In this document: piece after piece, positions 16,803-25,945 of the stretch
Layout: each line of letters begins with the position of its first letter
How positions within the stretch are numbered: the stretch's first letter is position 1
Source of the DNA: Palsa-1447 sp964509885
GTDB taxonomy: Bacteria > Verrucomicrobiota > Verrucomicrobiia > Opitutales > Opitutaceae
Length of the DNA: 64,000 bases
Reading direction: 5' to 3'
NCBI GenBank assembly: GCA_964509885.1
Contig: CAZDZL010000013.1
Location: 12,319 to 76,318 of the forward strand
The notes under the pieces: generated by a model
Told to the model about the DNA's origin: nothing
Database searches by the model: none
Seen by the model: the letters and a program-made list of their open reading frames with translations, nothing else
Made by a program: the position numbers and the translations under genes

Positions 16803-17498
16803 CTATGCCTGCGCCGCGGCGGCGGGCTGGGGCCCGCGCAGGACGCGCCAGGGGAAAAAATAAACCGCGTACACGACGATGTACACCCACGCGTTCTCGA
16901 GGTGCACGATCTTCGCGAAGAAAAAGAAGAAGATGAGCAGGTGCATGCGGATGACATTCCTGTAGGGCTCGGCCATGCCCATCGCGTCGGCGCCCCCCGG
17001 GGCGGACCCCCGGGCCTTCGAATCGGCACCGGACCAGGAGCGAAACGCGTGGCGCTCGGACAGGCCCGCCAGCAGGACGAAGAGCCAGTACTTGCGGAAG
17101 ATGGCGAAGTACGCCGCCCTCGAGGGGAACTTAAGTCCCGGGGTCACGGGGAAGAAATGGTTCAGGAACATCGAGTGGACGTAATGGAACCCGCCGAAGT
17201 GGACCGTGAAGAACATCAGCACGAAGAGTCCGCCGGTCAGGACCACGGCCGAGAGGGCCGCCTCCTGGACGACGGGCGCCCCGCGGCCCATCCCCGCCGT
17301 GAGGATGCGCAGGACCGGGCCGAAGATCGACCAGAAGATCATCGCGTAGCCGACGAGCAAGCTCGACAGCCACAGGCTCCACACCAGGTCCGTCGTGCGC
17401 CACTCGAGCTGCCAGGCGAGCGTCAGCCACAGGGCAAAGGCCAGGATGTCGAGCCAGACGGTTCGCCAACCCCAGGGAACTCCGGTTTGCGTGGACAC
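16803..17498 (-). CDS. DUF6498-like integral membrane protein
   Basis: The 231-residue protein has about six membrane helices and the segment 'FFTVHFGGFHYVHSMFLNHFFP', in which several histidines and aromatics lie in or near the membrane. This is what I recall of DUF6498 proteins, whose function is not known. The start is GTG 17498; the frame extends further upstream but that part is low-complexity and without membrane character. The gene is convergent with the alpha-galactosidase gene (31 bp between stops). Confidence 0.75.
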   Translation of the reverse strand: MSTQTGVPWGWRTVWLDILAFALWLTLAWQLEWRTTDLVWSLWLSSLLVGYAMIFWSIFGPVLRILTAGMGRGAPVVQEAALSAVVLTGGLFVLMFFTVHFGGFHYVHSMFLNHFFPVTPGLKFPSRAAYFAIFRKYWLFVLLAGLSERHAFRSWSGADSKARGSAPGGADAMGMAEPYRNVIRMHLLIFFFFFAKIVHLENAWVYIVVYAVYFFPWRVLRGPQPAAAAQA

Positions 17499-17665
17499 GA
17501 TTGGGCGCCCGAGGATCGAATGGGATCGCGGCCGAGGCCAGACCGTTTTTGCATCCCGTTGGCCGCCAGCCGGGATCCAGGGATTCGGCAGCGGATGACA
17601 GAATTCCAAAATGTTTGTCCCGCGATGCGCGGTTCGCTCGTCATCTCTTTGAACCCACACATAAC

Positions 17666-18031
17666 ATGTCCAACACAGAAAAATCACAGTTCCTGCTCCT
17701 GTTCCGCCATCCCCAGGCCGGCCCCGACCCCACGCCCGAGGAGATGCAGCAAATCTTCGGCAAATGGATGGCATGGCTGAAGGCCGTGAAGGCCAAGGGC
17801 CAGTACGTCGGCGGCGACCGCCTGGACGACGCCGGCAAGGTGCTCCGCTCGCCGCGGGGCGCATCGGTCACGGACGGGCCCTACGCGGAGGCCAAGGAGA
17901 TGGTCGGCGGCTACATCATCGTCCTGGCGGACACGCTCGCCCAGGCCGTCGAGATCGCCAAGGGTTGCCCCGGCCTCGACAACGAGGGCGTCGTCGAGGT
18001 TCGCCAGATTGAGAAACTCCCCCCCATCTGA
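17666..18031 (+). CDS. YCII/DGPF-domain protein
   Basis: This 121-residue protein starts 'MSNTEKSQFLLLFRHP' and has the domain-defining 'VTDGPYAEAKEMVGGYIIV' and 'AVEIAKGCPGL'. It is a single YCII (YciI/DGPF) ferredoxin-like domain. Genes of this type sit next to ECF41/ECF42 sigma factors, as here: the sigma-factor start lies inside its 3' end. The function of DGPF partners is not established. ATG 17666 is chosen because the preceding frame has no domain. Confidence 0.9.
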   Translation: MSNTEKSQFLLLFRHPQAGPDPTPEEMQQIFGKWMAWLKAVKAKGQYVGGDRLDDAGKVLRSPRGASVTDGPYAEAKEMVGGYIIVLADTLAQAVEIAKGCPGLDNEGVVEVRQIEKLPPI

Positions 18032-19316
18032 TCCCTCGCGGGAGGCCGCGTCGACCACGGTCGCCACCGTGGTCGACAACCTCTTTCGGCGCGAGTCGGG
18101 CCGCCTCGTGGCCATCCTCACCCGCCGGTTCGGGCCGCAGCACCTGCACCTGGCCGAAGATGTCGTGCAGGACGCTCTGGGGAAGGCCATGGAGGCGTGG
18201 CCGTTCACGGGGGTCCCCGCCAATCCGACCGCCTGGATACTGCAGACGGCGAGAAACCGCGCTCTCGACCAGGCCCGGCGCTCGCGCCTGTGGGAGGGAA
18301 AGCAGGCCCTGCTGCTCCCCCTGGTCGAGGACTGCATCGATTCCGCGGCGCATGCGGGCGGCCCGCAGTTCGAGGACGAGATCGAGGACAGCCAGCTGCG
18401 AATGATGTTCGTCTGCTGCCATCCGGGGCTGCCGCAGGACGCCCAGGTGGCCCTGACCCTCAGGGTGCTGTGCGGGTTCGGCGAGCGCGAGGTCGCCGCC
18501 GCCTTCCTCGCCAGCGAGGCCGCGGTCGCCAAGCGCCTCACCCGGGCCCGCCAGTTCCTGCGCGAGGCGGGCGTCACGACCGACCTTCCCAGCTCGGGCG
18601 AGCTGGGCCCGCGGCTGGCCGCGGTGCAGCAGGTCCTCTACCTCCTCTTCAACGAGGGCTACAAGGCCTCCGGGGGACCCACCCTCCTGCGGGAGGAGCT
18701 GTGCGCGGACGCCATCCGGCTGGCGGAGCTTCTCGCCGAGCAGCCCTTCGCGGACCAGCCCGACACCCACGCTCTGCTTGCGCTCATGTATTTCAACGCG
18801 GCCCGCCTCGCCTCGCGCACGGACGAGGGGGGACTCATCCTGACGCTGGCCCGCCAGGACAGAGGCAAGTGGGACCGCGAGAAGATCCGGCTGGGCATCT
18901 CCCACCTCGCCGTCTCCGGGAACGGCACAGACGTGGGCCGGTACCACCTTGAGGCAGGCATCGCCGCGAGCCACACGCTTGCCCCAAGCGACGCGGAGAC
19001 CGACTGGCCGCAGATCCTGGGCCTCTACGACGACCTCCTGGCGCACGACGCGTCGCCCCTGGTGGCCCTCAACCGCGCGGTGGCGCTGGCAAAGGTCGAG
19101 GGCGCCGATGCCGGCCTGCGCGCGATAGGGGCGATGGCGGGCCGAGAGACGCTGGAAAACTACCATCTCCTCCACGCCGTGACGGGCCACCTTTGGCTTG
19201 AGGCCGGGGATAGGGAGAGGGCGTTTTCCAGCTTCCGGCGCGCGCGCGAGCTTGCGACGCTCCAGATCGAGAAGGAGCACCTCTCGCGGCGCATGCAAGA
19301 GTCCCAGGAGCCGTAG
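18009..19316 (+). CDS. ECF sigma factor, ECF42-like (DUF6596 extension)
   Basis: The 435-residue protein has sigma region 2 ('LVAILTRRFGPQHLHLAEDVVQDALGKAM', 'PTAWILQTARNRALDQARR'), region 4 ('LTLRVLCGFGEREVAAAFLASEAAVAKRLTRARQFLRE') and a long C-terminal TPR-like extension beginning 'RLAAVQQVLYLLFNEGYKASGG'. This extension is diagnostic of ECF42-type factors, which lack a classical anti-sigma factor and are thought to be controlled by their own extension. The start appears to be TTG 18009, overlapping the DGPF gene by 23 bp. The target promoter is unknown. Confidence 0.92.
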   Translation: MRNSPPSDPSREAASTTVATVVDNLFRRESGRLVAILTRRFGPQHLHLAEDVVQDALGKAMEAWPFTGVPANPTAWILQTARNRALDQARRSRLWEGKQALLLPLVEDCIDSAAHAGGPQFEDEIEDSQLRMMFVCCHPGLPQDAQVALTLRVLCGFGEREVAAAFLASEAAVAKRLTRARQFLREAGVTTDLPSSGELGPRLAAVQQVLYLLFNEGYKASGGPTLLREELCADAIRLAELLAEQPFADQPDTHALLALMYFNAARLASRTDEGGLILTLARQDRGKWDREKIRLGISHLAVSGNGTDVGRYHLEAGIAASHTLAPSDAETDWPQILGLYDDLLAHDASPLVALNRAVALAKVEGADAGLRAIGAMAGRETLENYHLLHAVTGHLWLEAGDRERAFSSFRRARELATLQIEKEHLSRRMQESQEP

Positions 19317-19443
19317 AACTCGGCGTCGGGGCGGGAGCCGCGGGGCGGGCGGACATTCCGGTAAAAAGCCGTGCACTGGGGGCCCGGAATGCTTACTCAC
19401 AAGGCAAACCCATGCCCCAGCGACCCGTTCCCTTCGCCACCGC

Positions 19444-20640
19444 GTGAGCCGCCTCCACAGACAGACACGGCGCGGCGACGGCGCCCGCCCCGGGGGCCGG
19501 GCGGCGCCCTGCGCTCTCCTCGCGGTGGCGCTGGCGCTCTCGCTCCCCCGGCCCTCGGCCAGGGCCGAGGACTCCATCGGCTACATATATGAGAACTACC
19601 GCGAGGAGGACGGGCGGATCTCCGTCGTCGAGCAGAGCAGCTCGGTGAACCAGGACGTCGGGGCGAACGGACACCTCCAGCTCTCGGGGACGATCGACGC
19701 CGTGGCCGGCGCGACCCCCACGGGCCGTCCGTCCCAGCCGGGCAGCGACCAGGTCGCGCTCGCCGAGATACAGTCGCGGCGCAAGGCCTGGTCCGGCGAC
19801 TACGCCCAGCAGTTCCGGAACGTCAATGTCGACGCGGGCTTCGCCCAGAGCCGCGAGGACGACTACGTCTCGACGGGCTGGTCGGTCAACACGCTGGTGG
19901 ACCTGAACCAGAAGAACACGACGCTGCGCGCGGGGGTCGCGGGTACAGACGACCGCGTCGAGGTCATCTTCAACAGGGGCTACCTGCCCAAGCACACGGC
20001 CGACGCCATCCTCGGCGTCACGCAGCTTCTCAGCCCCACGACATTCGTGACCGCCGACGTGTCGCTGGGCCGCTCGACCGGGTACCTCTCCGAGCCCTAC
20101 AAGATCGTCGAGAAGGCGGTGGAGATCCTTCCGAGCGTATTCCTCCAGGAGGAGTTCGCGGAGAACAGCCCGAACGCGCGCAGCAGGGAATCGCTCTACC
20201 TCTCCCTGAACCATGCGTTCACGGGGCTGCGCGGCGCCGTCGAGGCCAGCTACCGCCTCTACACGGACACCTACGGCATCGTGGCGCACACGCTGCAGCT
20301 GTCGTGGATCCAGCACCTGGGCCCGAGGGTGACCCTGGAGCCCATGGTCCGGTACTACACGCAGAACGCGGCGCGCTTCTACACCTACGACATCAACACG
20401 ACGTCGATCTCGCCCGCCCGCATACCGACGGGGACGGCCCCCTACTACAGCGCGGACTTCCGCCTTTCGGCGGAGGACGCGGTCAGCTGCGGACTCAAGG
20501 CGTCGTGGAGGGTGTCGGACTGGATGCGCCTCGACGGGTCCTACGAGCGCTATGCGATGCGCGGCCGCGACGGGGTCACGCCTCAGAGCGCCTACCCGAC
20601 CGCGGGCATCTCAACGATCGGGGTGAAATTCCTATGGTGA
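19444..20640 (+). CDS. DUF3570-family outer-membrane-like protein
   Basis: From GTG 19444 the product has 398 residues, with a signal peptide ('LLAVALALSLPRPSARA') and a beta-rich body with regularly spaced aromatic strands ('YYTQNAARFYTYDI', 'LDGSYERYAM'). The C-terminus 'ISTIGVKFLW' ends in an aromatic residue, as outer-membrane barrels do. This matches DUF3570. Members are encoded with TlpA-like and DUF4266 proteins and often ApbE flavin transferases. Here the stop overlaps the TlpA-like ATG (20634). The frame upstream of 19444 shadows the sigma-factor gene, so it was excluded. Confidence 0.82.
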   Translation: MSRLHRQTRRGDGARPGGRAAPCALLAVALALSLPRPSARAEDSIGYIYENYREEDGRISVVEQSSSVNQDVGANGHLQLSGTIDAVAGATPTGRPSQPGSDQVALAEIQSRRKAWSGDYAQQFRNVNVDAGFAQSREDDYVSTGWSVNTLVDLNQKNTTLRAGVAGTDDRVEVIFNRGYLPKHTADAILGVTQLLSPTTFVTADVSLGRSTGYLSEPYKIVEKAVEILPSVFLQEEFAENSPNARSRESLYLSLNHAFTGLRGAVEASYRLYTDTYGIVAHTLQLSWIQHLGPRVTLEPMVRYYTQNAARFYTYDINTTSISPARIPTGTAPYYSADFRLSAEDAVSCGLKASWRVSDWMRLDGSYERYAMRGRDGVTPQSAYPTAGISTIGVKFLW

Positions 20641-21155
20641 CCCCGGGTCCATCAAGGTTGCGGCTCGTCGCGCTGGCAGCCTGCGCGCTGCTGGCGGCGC
20701 GGGCCCGGGCGCAGGTCGCGCCGGGCGGCTCCTTCCCGCCGCTCTCGCTGGCCGCGCCCGCCGGCGGCCAGGCGCCGGTGACGTCAGGCAAGGTCGTCGT
20801 TGTCGATTTCTGGGCGTCCTGGTGCGCGCCCTGCAAGGCCTCCTTCCCCGCGTATTCCCGCCTGCAGGCGCAGTTCGCCGACCGCGGGCTGGTCATCGTC
20901 GGCGTCAGCGTCGACGACAGCGCTTCAGACTACGCCGCGTTCGTGGCGAGGCTGAAGCCGTCCTTCGCGACGCTTCGCGACGCCGGGCACAGGCTGGTCG
21001 GCGCGGTCGAGGTTCCCACCATGCCGACCAGCTACGTCATTGACCGCAGCGGCAAGGTCCGCTTCATGCATCCCGGATTCCACGGCGAGAAGACCGAGCG
21101 CGAGCTGCTCGGGGAGATCACCCTGCTGCTGAACGAGACACCCCCTTCCTCATGA
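20634..21155 (+). CDS. TlpA-like exported thioredoxin-fold protein
   Basis: A 173-residue protein with a signal peptide ('LVALAACALLAARARAQ') and a thioredoxin domain with the redox motif WCAPC in 'VVDFWASWCAPCKASFP' and cis-Pro region 'VEVPTMPTSYVID'. Periplasmic TlpA/ResA-type proteins reduce disulfides of apocytochromes or other exported proteins. It overlaps the DUF3570 gene by 7 bp and the DUF4266 gene by ATGA. Given the Cys-containing tail of the DUF4266 product, that lipoprotein is a plausible client; this is inference. Confidence 0.92.
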   Translation: MVTPGPSRLRLVALAACALLAARARAQVAPGGSFPPLSLAAPAGGQAPVTSGKVVVVDFWASWCAPCKASFPAYSRLQAQFADRGLVIVGVSVDDSASDYAAFVARLKPSFATLRDAGHRLVGAVEVPTMPTSYVIDRSGKVRFMHPGFHGEKTERELLGEITLLLNETPPSS

Positions 21156-21397
21156 AGACACCGAGCCCAAAGTACATCCTGGCCGCCGCCCTCTTGATCG
21201 GCGCCGCGCTGCAGAGCGGCTGCTCGACGACTACGGCCGTGCGCGTGCGCCCGTGGGAGCGGGGCGCCCTGGCCGACGACACCATGAACCCGGACCGCGA
21301 CCCGCTGGGGGCCGCCATGTCCGAGCACGTCTATTTCTCCCGCGAGGCCGCGTCGGGGGGCCGTGGGGTCGGCGGAAGCGGCTGCGGCTGCAACTAG
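21152..21397 (+). CDS. DUF4266 lipoprotein with GCGCN tail
   Basis: This 81-residue protein has a lipoprotein signal ('AALLIGAALQSGC', lipid on Cys24) and the DUF4266 core 'PWERGALADDTMNPDRDPLG', '...HVYFSREA', ending in a glycine-rich tail GGSGCGCN. The tail is conserved in the family as I know it, so the two terminal cysteines probably matter (metal, disulfide or covalent modification). It is coupled to the TlpA-like thioredoxin gene by ATGA and closes the DUF3570-TlpA-DUF4266 unit. Its function is unknown. Confidence 0.88.
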   Translation: MKTPSPKYILAAALLIGAALQSGCSTTTAVRVRPWERGALADDTMNPDRDPLGAAMSEHVYFSREAASGGRGVGGSGCGCN

Positions 21398-21445
21398 GCG
21401 CGGCTGCGCCCAGGTGTCTCCCCAGCACGCGAGGCCTATCTTGGC

Positions 21446-23134
21446 ATGACACTGAGATCGCATGTTCAGCGGGCCCGGGCATGGATGAACCTGTCCGCGC
21501 CGGCGCTGATCGCGCTCCTGCAGCGGGCACCCGCCCTGCGCGGCGCCGCGGCCGCGGAGGAGCTCGCCGCGGCGTCCCCCATCGTCGAGCTCTTGAGGAC
21601 GGCGGCCCTGGCGGCCGCCGCGCTCGGCGCCATCGACGCCCAGGCGGGCGCCACGCTCCTCGCGAGCTCGCTGACCCCCGATCCGACCGGGCCCCTGCCC
21701 ACATTCTACGCCACCGTCGGGACCCCCATCACGCCGCTCGCCTTCACGATCGCGAACCTGATCGCGATCGGCTCATGGAAGATCGTGGGCCAGATCCCGC
21801 CCGGCCTCACCCTGACGACCCTCCAGCCCAACGGGGGAAGCCTGACGGGGTTCGGGGGGGACCTCGACGCGACGACGGACGCCAATCCCCTGACGACCCC
21901 GATCCTCGAGGGGACGCCGACGGTCGCGGGAACCTACATGTTCACCATGCAGGGATTCTGGAAGGGAGGGGAGTCGGGGGGCCCGTTCGCGGGCAAGGGC
22001 ATATCGTCGCCATTTCCGTTCACGATCGTCGTGAAAGGCATTGCCCCCACGTTCTCGACGCAGCCGATCTCGGTGACGGTGACGGGCGGCACCGTGGCGC
22101 TGGACGCGGTGTCCAGCGTCGAATCCTCCTACCAGTGGATGCTCAACGGATCGACGCCGGTCGCCGGGGCGACAAGCCCTACCCTCCTGATAGCCGACGC
22201 CGCGGCCGCGGTGGGAACCTACACCTGCGTCGCGACGAATGCTCTCGGGTCGGTCACGAGCAGCCCGGCAACGGTTTCGCTGGCCTCGACGAATGACATC
22301 GGGCGGCTGGTGAACATCTCGACGCGCGCCACGGTCGGCACCGGAGCCAACATCCTGATCGCAGGCTTCACCGTGGGCGGCTCGGGAACGGCCGGCTCGG
22401 AGCCGCTCCTTGTGCGGGGATCGGGGCCCGCGCTCGCCCCATACGGCGTCGCGGGCACGCTTGCCGACCCGCAGCTGAAGCTCTTCCGCACGAACCCCGA
22501 CGGGACGTCCACCCTCGTGGAGAGCAACGCCGGGTGGAGCGCGGACGCCCAGATCGCCGCGGCGGCCACGGCCCTCGGCGCCTTCTCGTGGGGCCCGGCC
22601 GCGACAAAGGACTCGGCGATTCTTACGGTGCAGCCAAAGGGCTCCTACACGGCGCAGATCGCCGGGGAAAGCGGCGACACCGGGGTCGCCCTGGCGGAAG
22701 TCTACGACGCAACACCCGCGGGCACGTACTCGCCCTCGTCGCCGAGGATCACGAACATCTCGGCGCGCGTCCAGGTCGGTACGGGCGGCAACATCCTGAT
22801 CGCCGGGTTCACAATCGGCGGCAGCACCGCGCGCACCGTCCTCATCCGAGCCTCGGGACCGGGGCTGGTCCAGTTCGGCGTGACCGGGATCCTGCCGGAC
22901 CCGATGCTGCAGGTCTACTCGGGCCCCACCCTGCTCGCCGGCAACAGCGGCTGGGGCGCCGACGCGCAGATCTCCTCGACCGCCGCGTCCGTGGGCGCCT
23001 TCGCCTGGAATGTCCTGACGAGTATCGACTCGGCCCTCCTCGTCACGCTTCCCCCCGGGGGCTACACGGCCCAGGTATCAGGGGCGCTGGGCGACACCGG
23101 GGTCGCGCTCGTCGAGGTCTACGAGGTGCCGTAG
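21446..23134 (+). CDS. Exported Ig-like repeat protein of Opitutaceae type
   Basis: The 562-residue protein has a region before an Ig-like domain ('FSTQPISVTVTGGTVALDAV...YQWMLNGSTPVAGATSPTL...GTYTCVATNALGS'). Two tandem copies of a roughly 115-residue module follow, beginning 'RLVNISTRATVGTGANILI' and 'RITNISARVQVGTGGNILI'. Each module ends with the sequence 'SGDTGVALAEVYD' or a close variant. These modules are abundant in surface and secreted proteins of Opitutaceae. The N-terminus lacks a textbook signal peptide but has a long Ala-rich hydrophobic stretch (about 60-85). Probable cell-surface or matrix protein; function unknown. Confidence 0.8.
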   Translation: MTLRSHVQRARAWMNLSAPALIALLQRAPALRGAAAAEELAAASPIVELLRTAALAAAALGAIDAQAGATLLASSLTPDPTGPLPTFYATVGTPITPLAFTIANLIAIGSWKIVGQIPPGLTLTTLQPNGGSLTGFGGDLDATTDANPLTTPILEGTPTVAGTYMFTMQGFWKGGESGGPFAGKGISSPFPFTIVVKGIAPTFSTQPISVTVTGGTVALDAVSSVESSYQWMLNGSTPVAGATSPTLLIADAAAAVGTYTCVATNALGSVTSSPATVSLASTNDIGRLVNISTRATVGTGANILIAGFTVGGSGTAGSEPLLVRGSGPALAPYGVAGTLADPQLKLFRTNPDGTSTLVESNAGWSADAQIAAAATALGAFSWGPAATKDSAILTVQPKGSYTAQIAGESGDTGVALAEVYDATPAGTYSPSSPRITNISARVQVGTGGNILIAGFTIGGSTARTVLIRASGPGLVQFGVTGILPDPMLQVYSGPTLLAGNSGWGADAQISSTAASVGAFAWNVLTSIDSALLVTLPPGGYTAQVSGALGDTGVALVEVYEVP

Positions 23135-23362
23135 CCCCGGCGCCCCGAACGGGCCGCCCCTTTCACCGGGTCGGGTGTTACCCTACCGCGCCCGGCGGTT
23201 CCGCGTCCCGTCGAACGCGGTTTGCCCCAGGCAGGTCGCACGCAGGCCAACGCCTTGGGCGATTTTTTCAGGAATTCCTCCCCTCCGCAGCGCCGCAGCC
23301 GGCCCGGGCCGCGCGCACCGGCGCAGCTTGCCTTCCTTTGACGCCGCCCCCGAAAATCCGAG

Positions 23363-25357
23363 ATGCAAGAAGCACAGACGCTTGTCGGCGACGATGCCCT
23401 CCAGCAAAGACTCAGCGACCACTCAAGGACCAAGGAGGAACTCCGCAGCAAGACGGCGATCCTAGAGGCCCAGCTCGACGCCAGCATCGACGGCATCCTC
23501 GTCGTGGACCTCCAGCGCAGGAAGATCCTGCAGAACCAGCGCTGCATCGATCTCTGGAAGATACCGCCCGAGATCATGGCTAAGGGCGACGTGGCCCAGG
23601 TCGACTTCGTGATGGGCCGGACCAAGGACCCCAAGCAGTTTGTCGAGAAGGTGGTCTACCTCTACGAGCATCCCCGGGAGTCCAGCCGGGACGAGATCGA
23701 ACTCGTCGACGGCATGATCCTCGACCGGTACTCGGCGCCGGTCCGGGACAAGGAAGGGGAGATATACGGCAGGATCTGGACATTCCGCGACATCACGGAG
23801 AAGCGCGCCTCGAGGATCGCGCTCCAGAAGAGCGAGGAGCGCTTCAAGATCCTGGCGCGAGCGACGAGCGACGCGATCTGGGACTGGGACGTGACGACCG
23901 GCACCGTCTGGCGCAACGACAACTACGCGACCCTGTTCGGCATCGGGTCGACCGACCTCGGAAAAGAGGATTCCACGTGGTCCAGCCGGATACACCTTGA
24001 CGATCGCGACCGGGTTCTCGCCAGCCTCCAGGCCTCCCTGGACGGCGAGGCGCAGACGTGGTTCGAGGAATACAGGTTCCACAGGCTCGACGGTTCCGTG
24101 ATGTCCGTCGAGGACCACGCCCACATCATGCGCGGCACCGACGGCCGCGCCTTCCGGGTGGTGGGCGGCGTCTCGGACGTCACGAGGAAGAACGAGGTCG
24201 AGGCCCAGCAGCTTCGCAGCCAGCGCTTCGAGAGCATCGGCACGCTCGCCGGCGGCATGGCCCACGACCTGAACAACGTGCTCACCCCCGTCCTCGTGGC
24301 CGTCGAGCTGCTGCGCACGACGATCGGCAGCAACAGGGACCAGCTCACGCTGGTCGACACCATCGAGTCCAACACCCGGCGGGGGGCCGACCTCGTGCGC
24401 CAGGTGCTCACCTACGCCCGCGGAAGCAGCGGCGAGCGCAAGAGCGTGAACCTCAAGGAGCTCTTTCTCGGCATGGAGTCCATGATACGGGAGACCTTCC
24501 CCCGCAAGATCCGGATCGCCATGAACGTCCCGGACGGCCTCTGGCCCGTCGTCGGTGACCCTACGCAGCTTCACCAGGTGCTGATCAACCTCGCCGTCAA
24601 CGCGCGCGACGCGCTGCCGGGCGAGGGCGAGATCTCCTTCTCCGCGTCCAACGTGGTGCTCGACGGCGAATTCGCCTCAGCGAAAGGGTCCACCGAGGCC
24701 CTCCCGTTCGTTGTGCTGACGGTCGCGGACTCCGGCGCCGGGATCCCGCCCGATATCCGCGACCGCATTTTCGAGCCATTCTTCACCACGAAGGACGTGG
24801 GCAGCGGCAGCGGCCTCGGCCTGTCGACGGTGCAGGGCATCGTGAAGTCCCACGGCGGCACCGTGAGGGTCTCAAGCAAGGTGGGCTTTGGGTCGACGTT
24901 CGAGGTGCGCCTTCCCGCGGCCCCGGGGACCCGGGCGGAGCGGCCGCAACCCGCGACGCCGGGGCTTTCCCTGGGCCGGGGGGAACTCGTCCTCGTGGTG
25001 GATGACGAGCCCTCGGTAAGCGGGATCGTGGCGCTCATGCTCGAGACCTACGGCTACCGGGTGCTCACCGCGTCCGACGGGGCCCGGGCGACCGCGCTCT
25101 ACGCCCAGCACGCGCATGAGATCGCCGTCGTCATCACCGACATGATGATGCCGATCATGGACGGCCACGCGACCATCGAGGCCATCAAGCGGATAAACCC
25201 CGCGGCGAAAATCATCGCGGTGAGCGGCATCGCGGAGACGGGAAGCCCCGCGAGGGCGGCGAACGCGGGCGCCAAGGACTTTCTGGCGAAGCCCTACAGC
25301 ACCTTCACGATCCTCCCGCTTGTCCGCACCGTCATCGACCGACCGGCCTCGCCCTGA
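23363..25357 (+). CDS. PAS-domain hybrid sensor histidine kinase
   Basis: A soluble 664-residue hybrid kinase. Domains in order: PAS (about 35-145), PAS/PAC (about 160-275, 'AIWDWDVTTGTVW'), HisKA with phosphoacceptor His301 in 'GTLAGGMAHDLNN', HATPase_c with N box 'HQVLINLAVNARDAL', G1 'DSGAGIPPDI' and 'GSGSGLGLSTV', and a C-terminal receiver with 'LVVDDEPSV' and phosphoacceptor Asp593 ('VITDMMMPIMDG'). No membrane segment is present, so it senses a cytoplasmic signal. No dedicated response regulator gene is adjacent. Confidence 0.95.
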   Translation: MQEAQTLVGDDALQQRLSDHSRTKEELRSKTAILEAQLDASIDGILVVDLQRRKILQNQRCIDLWKIPPEIMAKGDVAQVDFVMGRTKDPKQFVEKVVYLYEHPRESSRDEIELVDGMILDRYSAPVRDKEGEIYGRIWTFRDITEKRASRIALQKSEERFKILARATSDAIWDWDVTTGTVWRNDNYATLFGIGSTDLGKEDSTWSSRIHLDDRDRVLASLQASLDGEAQTWFEEYRFHRLDGSVMSVEDHAHIMRGTDGRAFRVVGGVSDVTRKNEVEAQQLRSQRFESIGTLAGGMAHDLNNVLTPVLVAVELLRTTIGSNRDQLTLVDTIESNTRRGADLVRQVLTYARGSSGERKSVNLKELFLGMESMIRETFPRKIRIAMNVPDGLWPVVGDPTQLHQVLINLAVNARDALPGEGEISFSASNVVLDGEFASAKGSTEALPFVVLTVADSGAGIPPDIRDRIFEPFFTTKDVGSGSGLGLSTVQGIVKSHGGTVRVSSKVGFGSTFEVRLPAAPGTRAERPQPATPGLSLGRGELVLVVDDEPSVSGIVALMLETYGYRVLTASDGARATALYAQHAHEIAVVITDMMMPIMDGHATIEAIKRINPAAKIIAVSGIAETGSPARAANAGAKDFLAKPYSTFTILPLVRTVIDRPASP

Positions 25358-25366
25358 GACGCCGGG

Positions 25367-25939
25367 CTAGGTCGGTCTCTCGCCGGCGGCGCGAAGGAGG
25401 TAGATGTGGCTCGCGACCAACATCGGCACGATCCAGAGCGGGATCAGCGCCAGAGGAAGCGCCGCAAGCTCGGCCATCGACCCCGGCCTCGTGTTGCTGA
25501 GCCACGTGGCCGTCCCCACCGCGACCACGAGGTCCGCCAGGCCGATCCAGTTCCAGGCGCGAAGCGCGAGCGGGAAACCGCGCGTGCCCAACAGGTGGAG
25601 CAGGACCGCGGCCCCGGACGCCGCGACCACGTCACCCCACCCCGCGCGCTCCGCGAACTCGGCGGGCAGCCTTCCCCGCGCGTGCAGCCAGATGAAGTAC
25701 AGGCCGACGAAGCGCGCAAGGTGGGCCGCCAGTATCCCGCGCGGACCGAGCGAATCCATCCCCTCGCGGAGGCTACCGGGCCGAAGGACGCCCGCCGTGA
25801 ACGCCGCGGTCGCGCCGGCGATCACTAACGGGACGGCCTGCGGGGGGACCCTCGCCATCGCGTGGAAGGAGCCGGCAACGCCCGCGGCGATGCCCCACGA
25901 GGCGACGAGCGCGAGGAAGCGGGGATTCGGCGCGCCCAT
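25367..25939 (-). CDS. Hypothetical integral membrane protein
   Basis: The 190-residue protein has about six hydrophobic segments, including 'FLALVASWGIAAGVAGSFHAM', 'VPLVIAGATAAFTAGVL' and 'LPLALIPLWIVPMLVASHIYLL'. I do not recognise the family. It ends 9 bp from the convergent histidine kinase gene and starts 6 bp after the EVE-domain gene on the same strand, so it is probably expressed with it. Confidence 0.72.
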   Translation of the reverse strand: MGAPNPRFLALVASWGIAAGVAGSFHAMARVPPQAVPLVIAGATAAFTAGVLRPGSLREGMDSLGPRGILAAHLARFVGLYFIWLHARGRLPAEFAERAGWGDVVAASGAAVLLHLLGTRGFPLALRAWNWIGLADLVVAVGTATWLSNTRPGSMAELAALPLALIPLWIVPMLVASHIYLLRAAGERPT

Positions 25940-25945
25940 GCCGGC

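Noticed and set aside
15284..17029. A 581-codon minus-strand frame over the GH27 gene.
   Set aside because: Antisense to an enzyme with an intact GH27 catalytic site; composition is Arg/Pro-biased.
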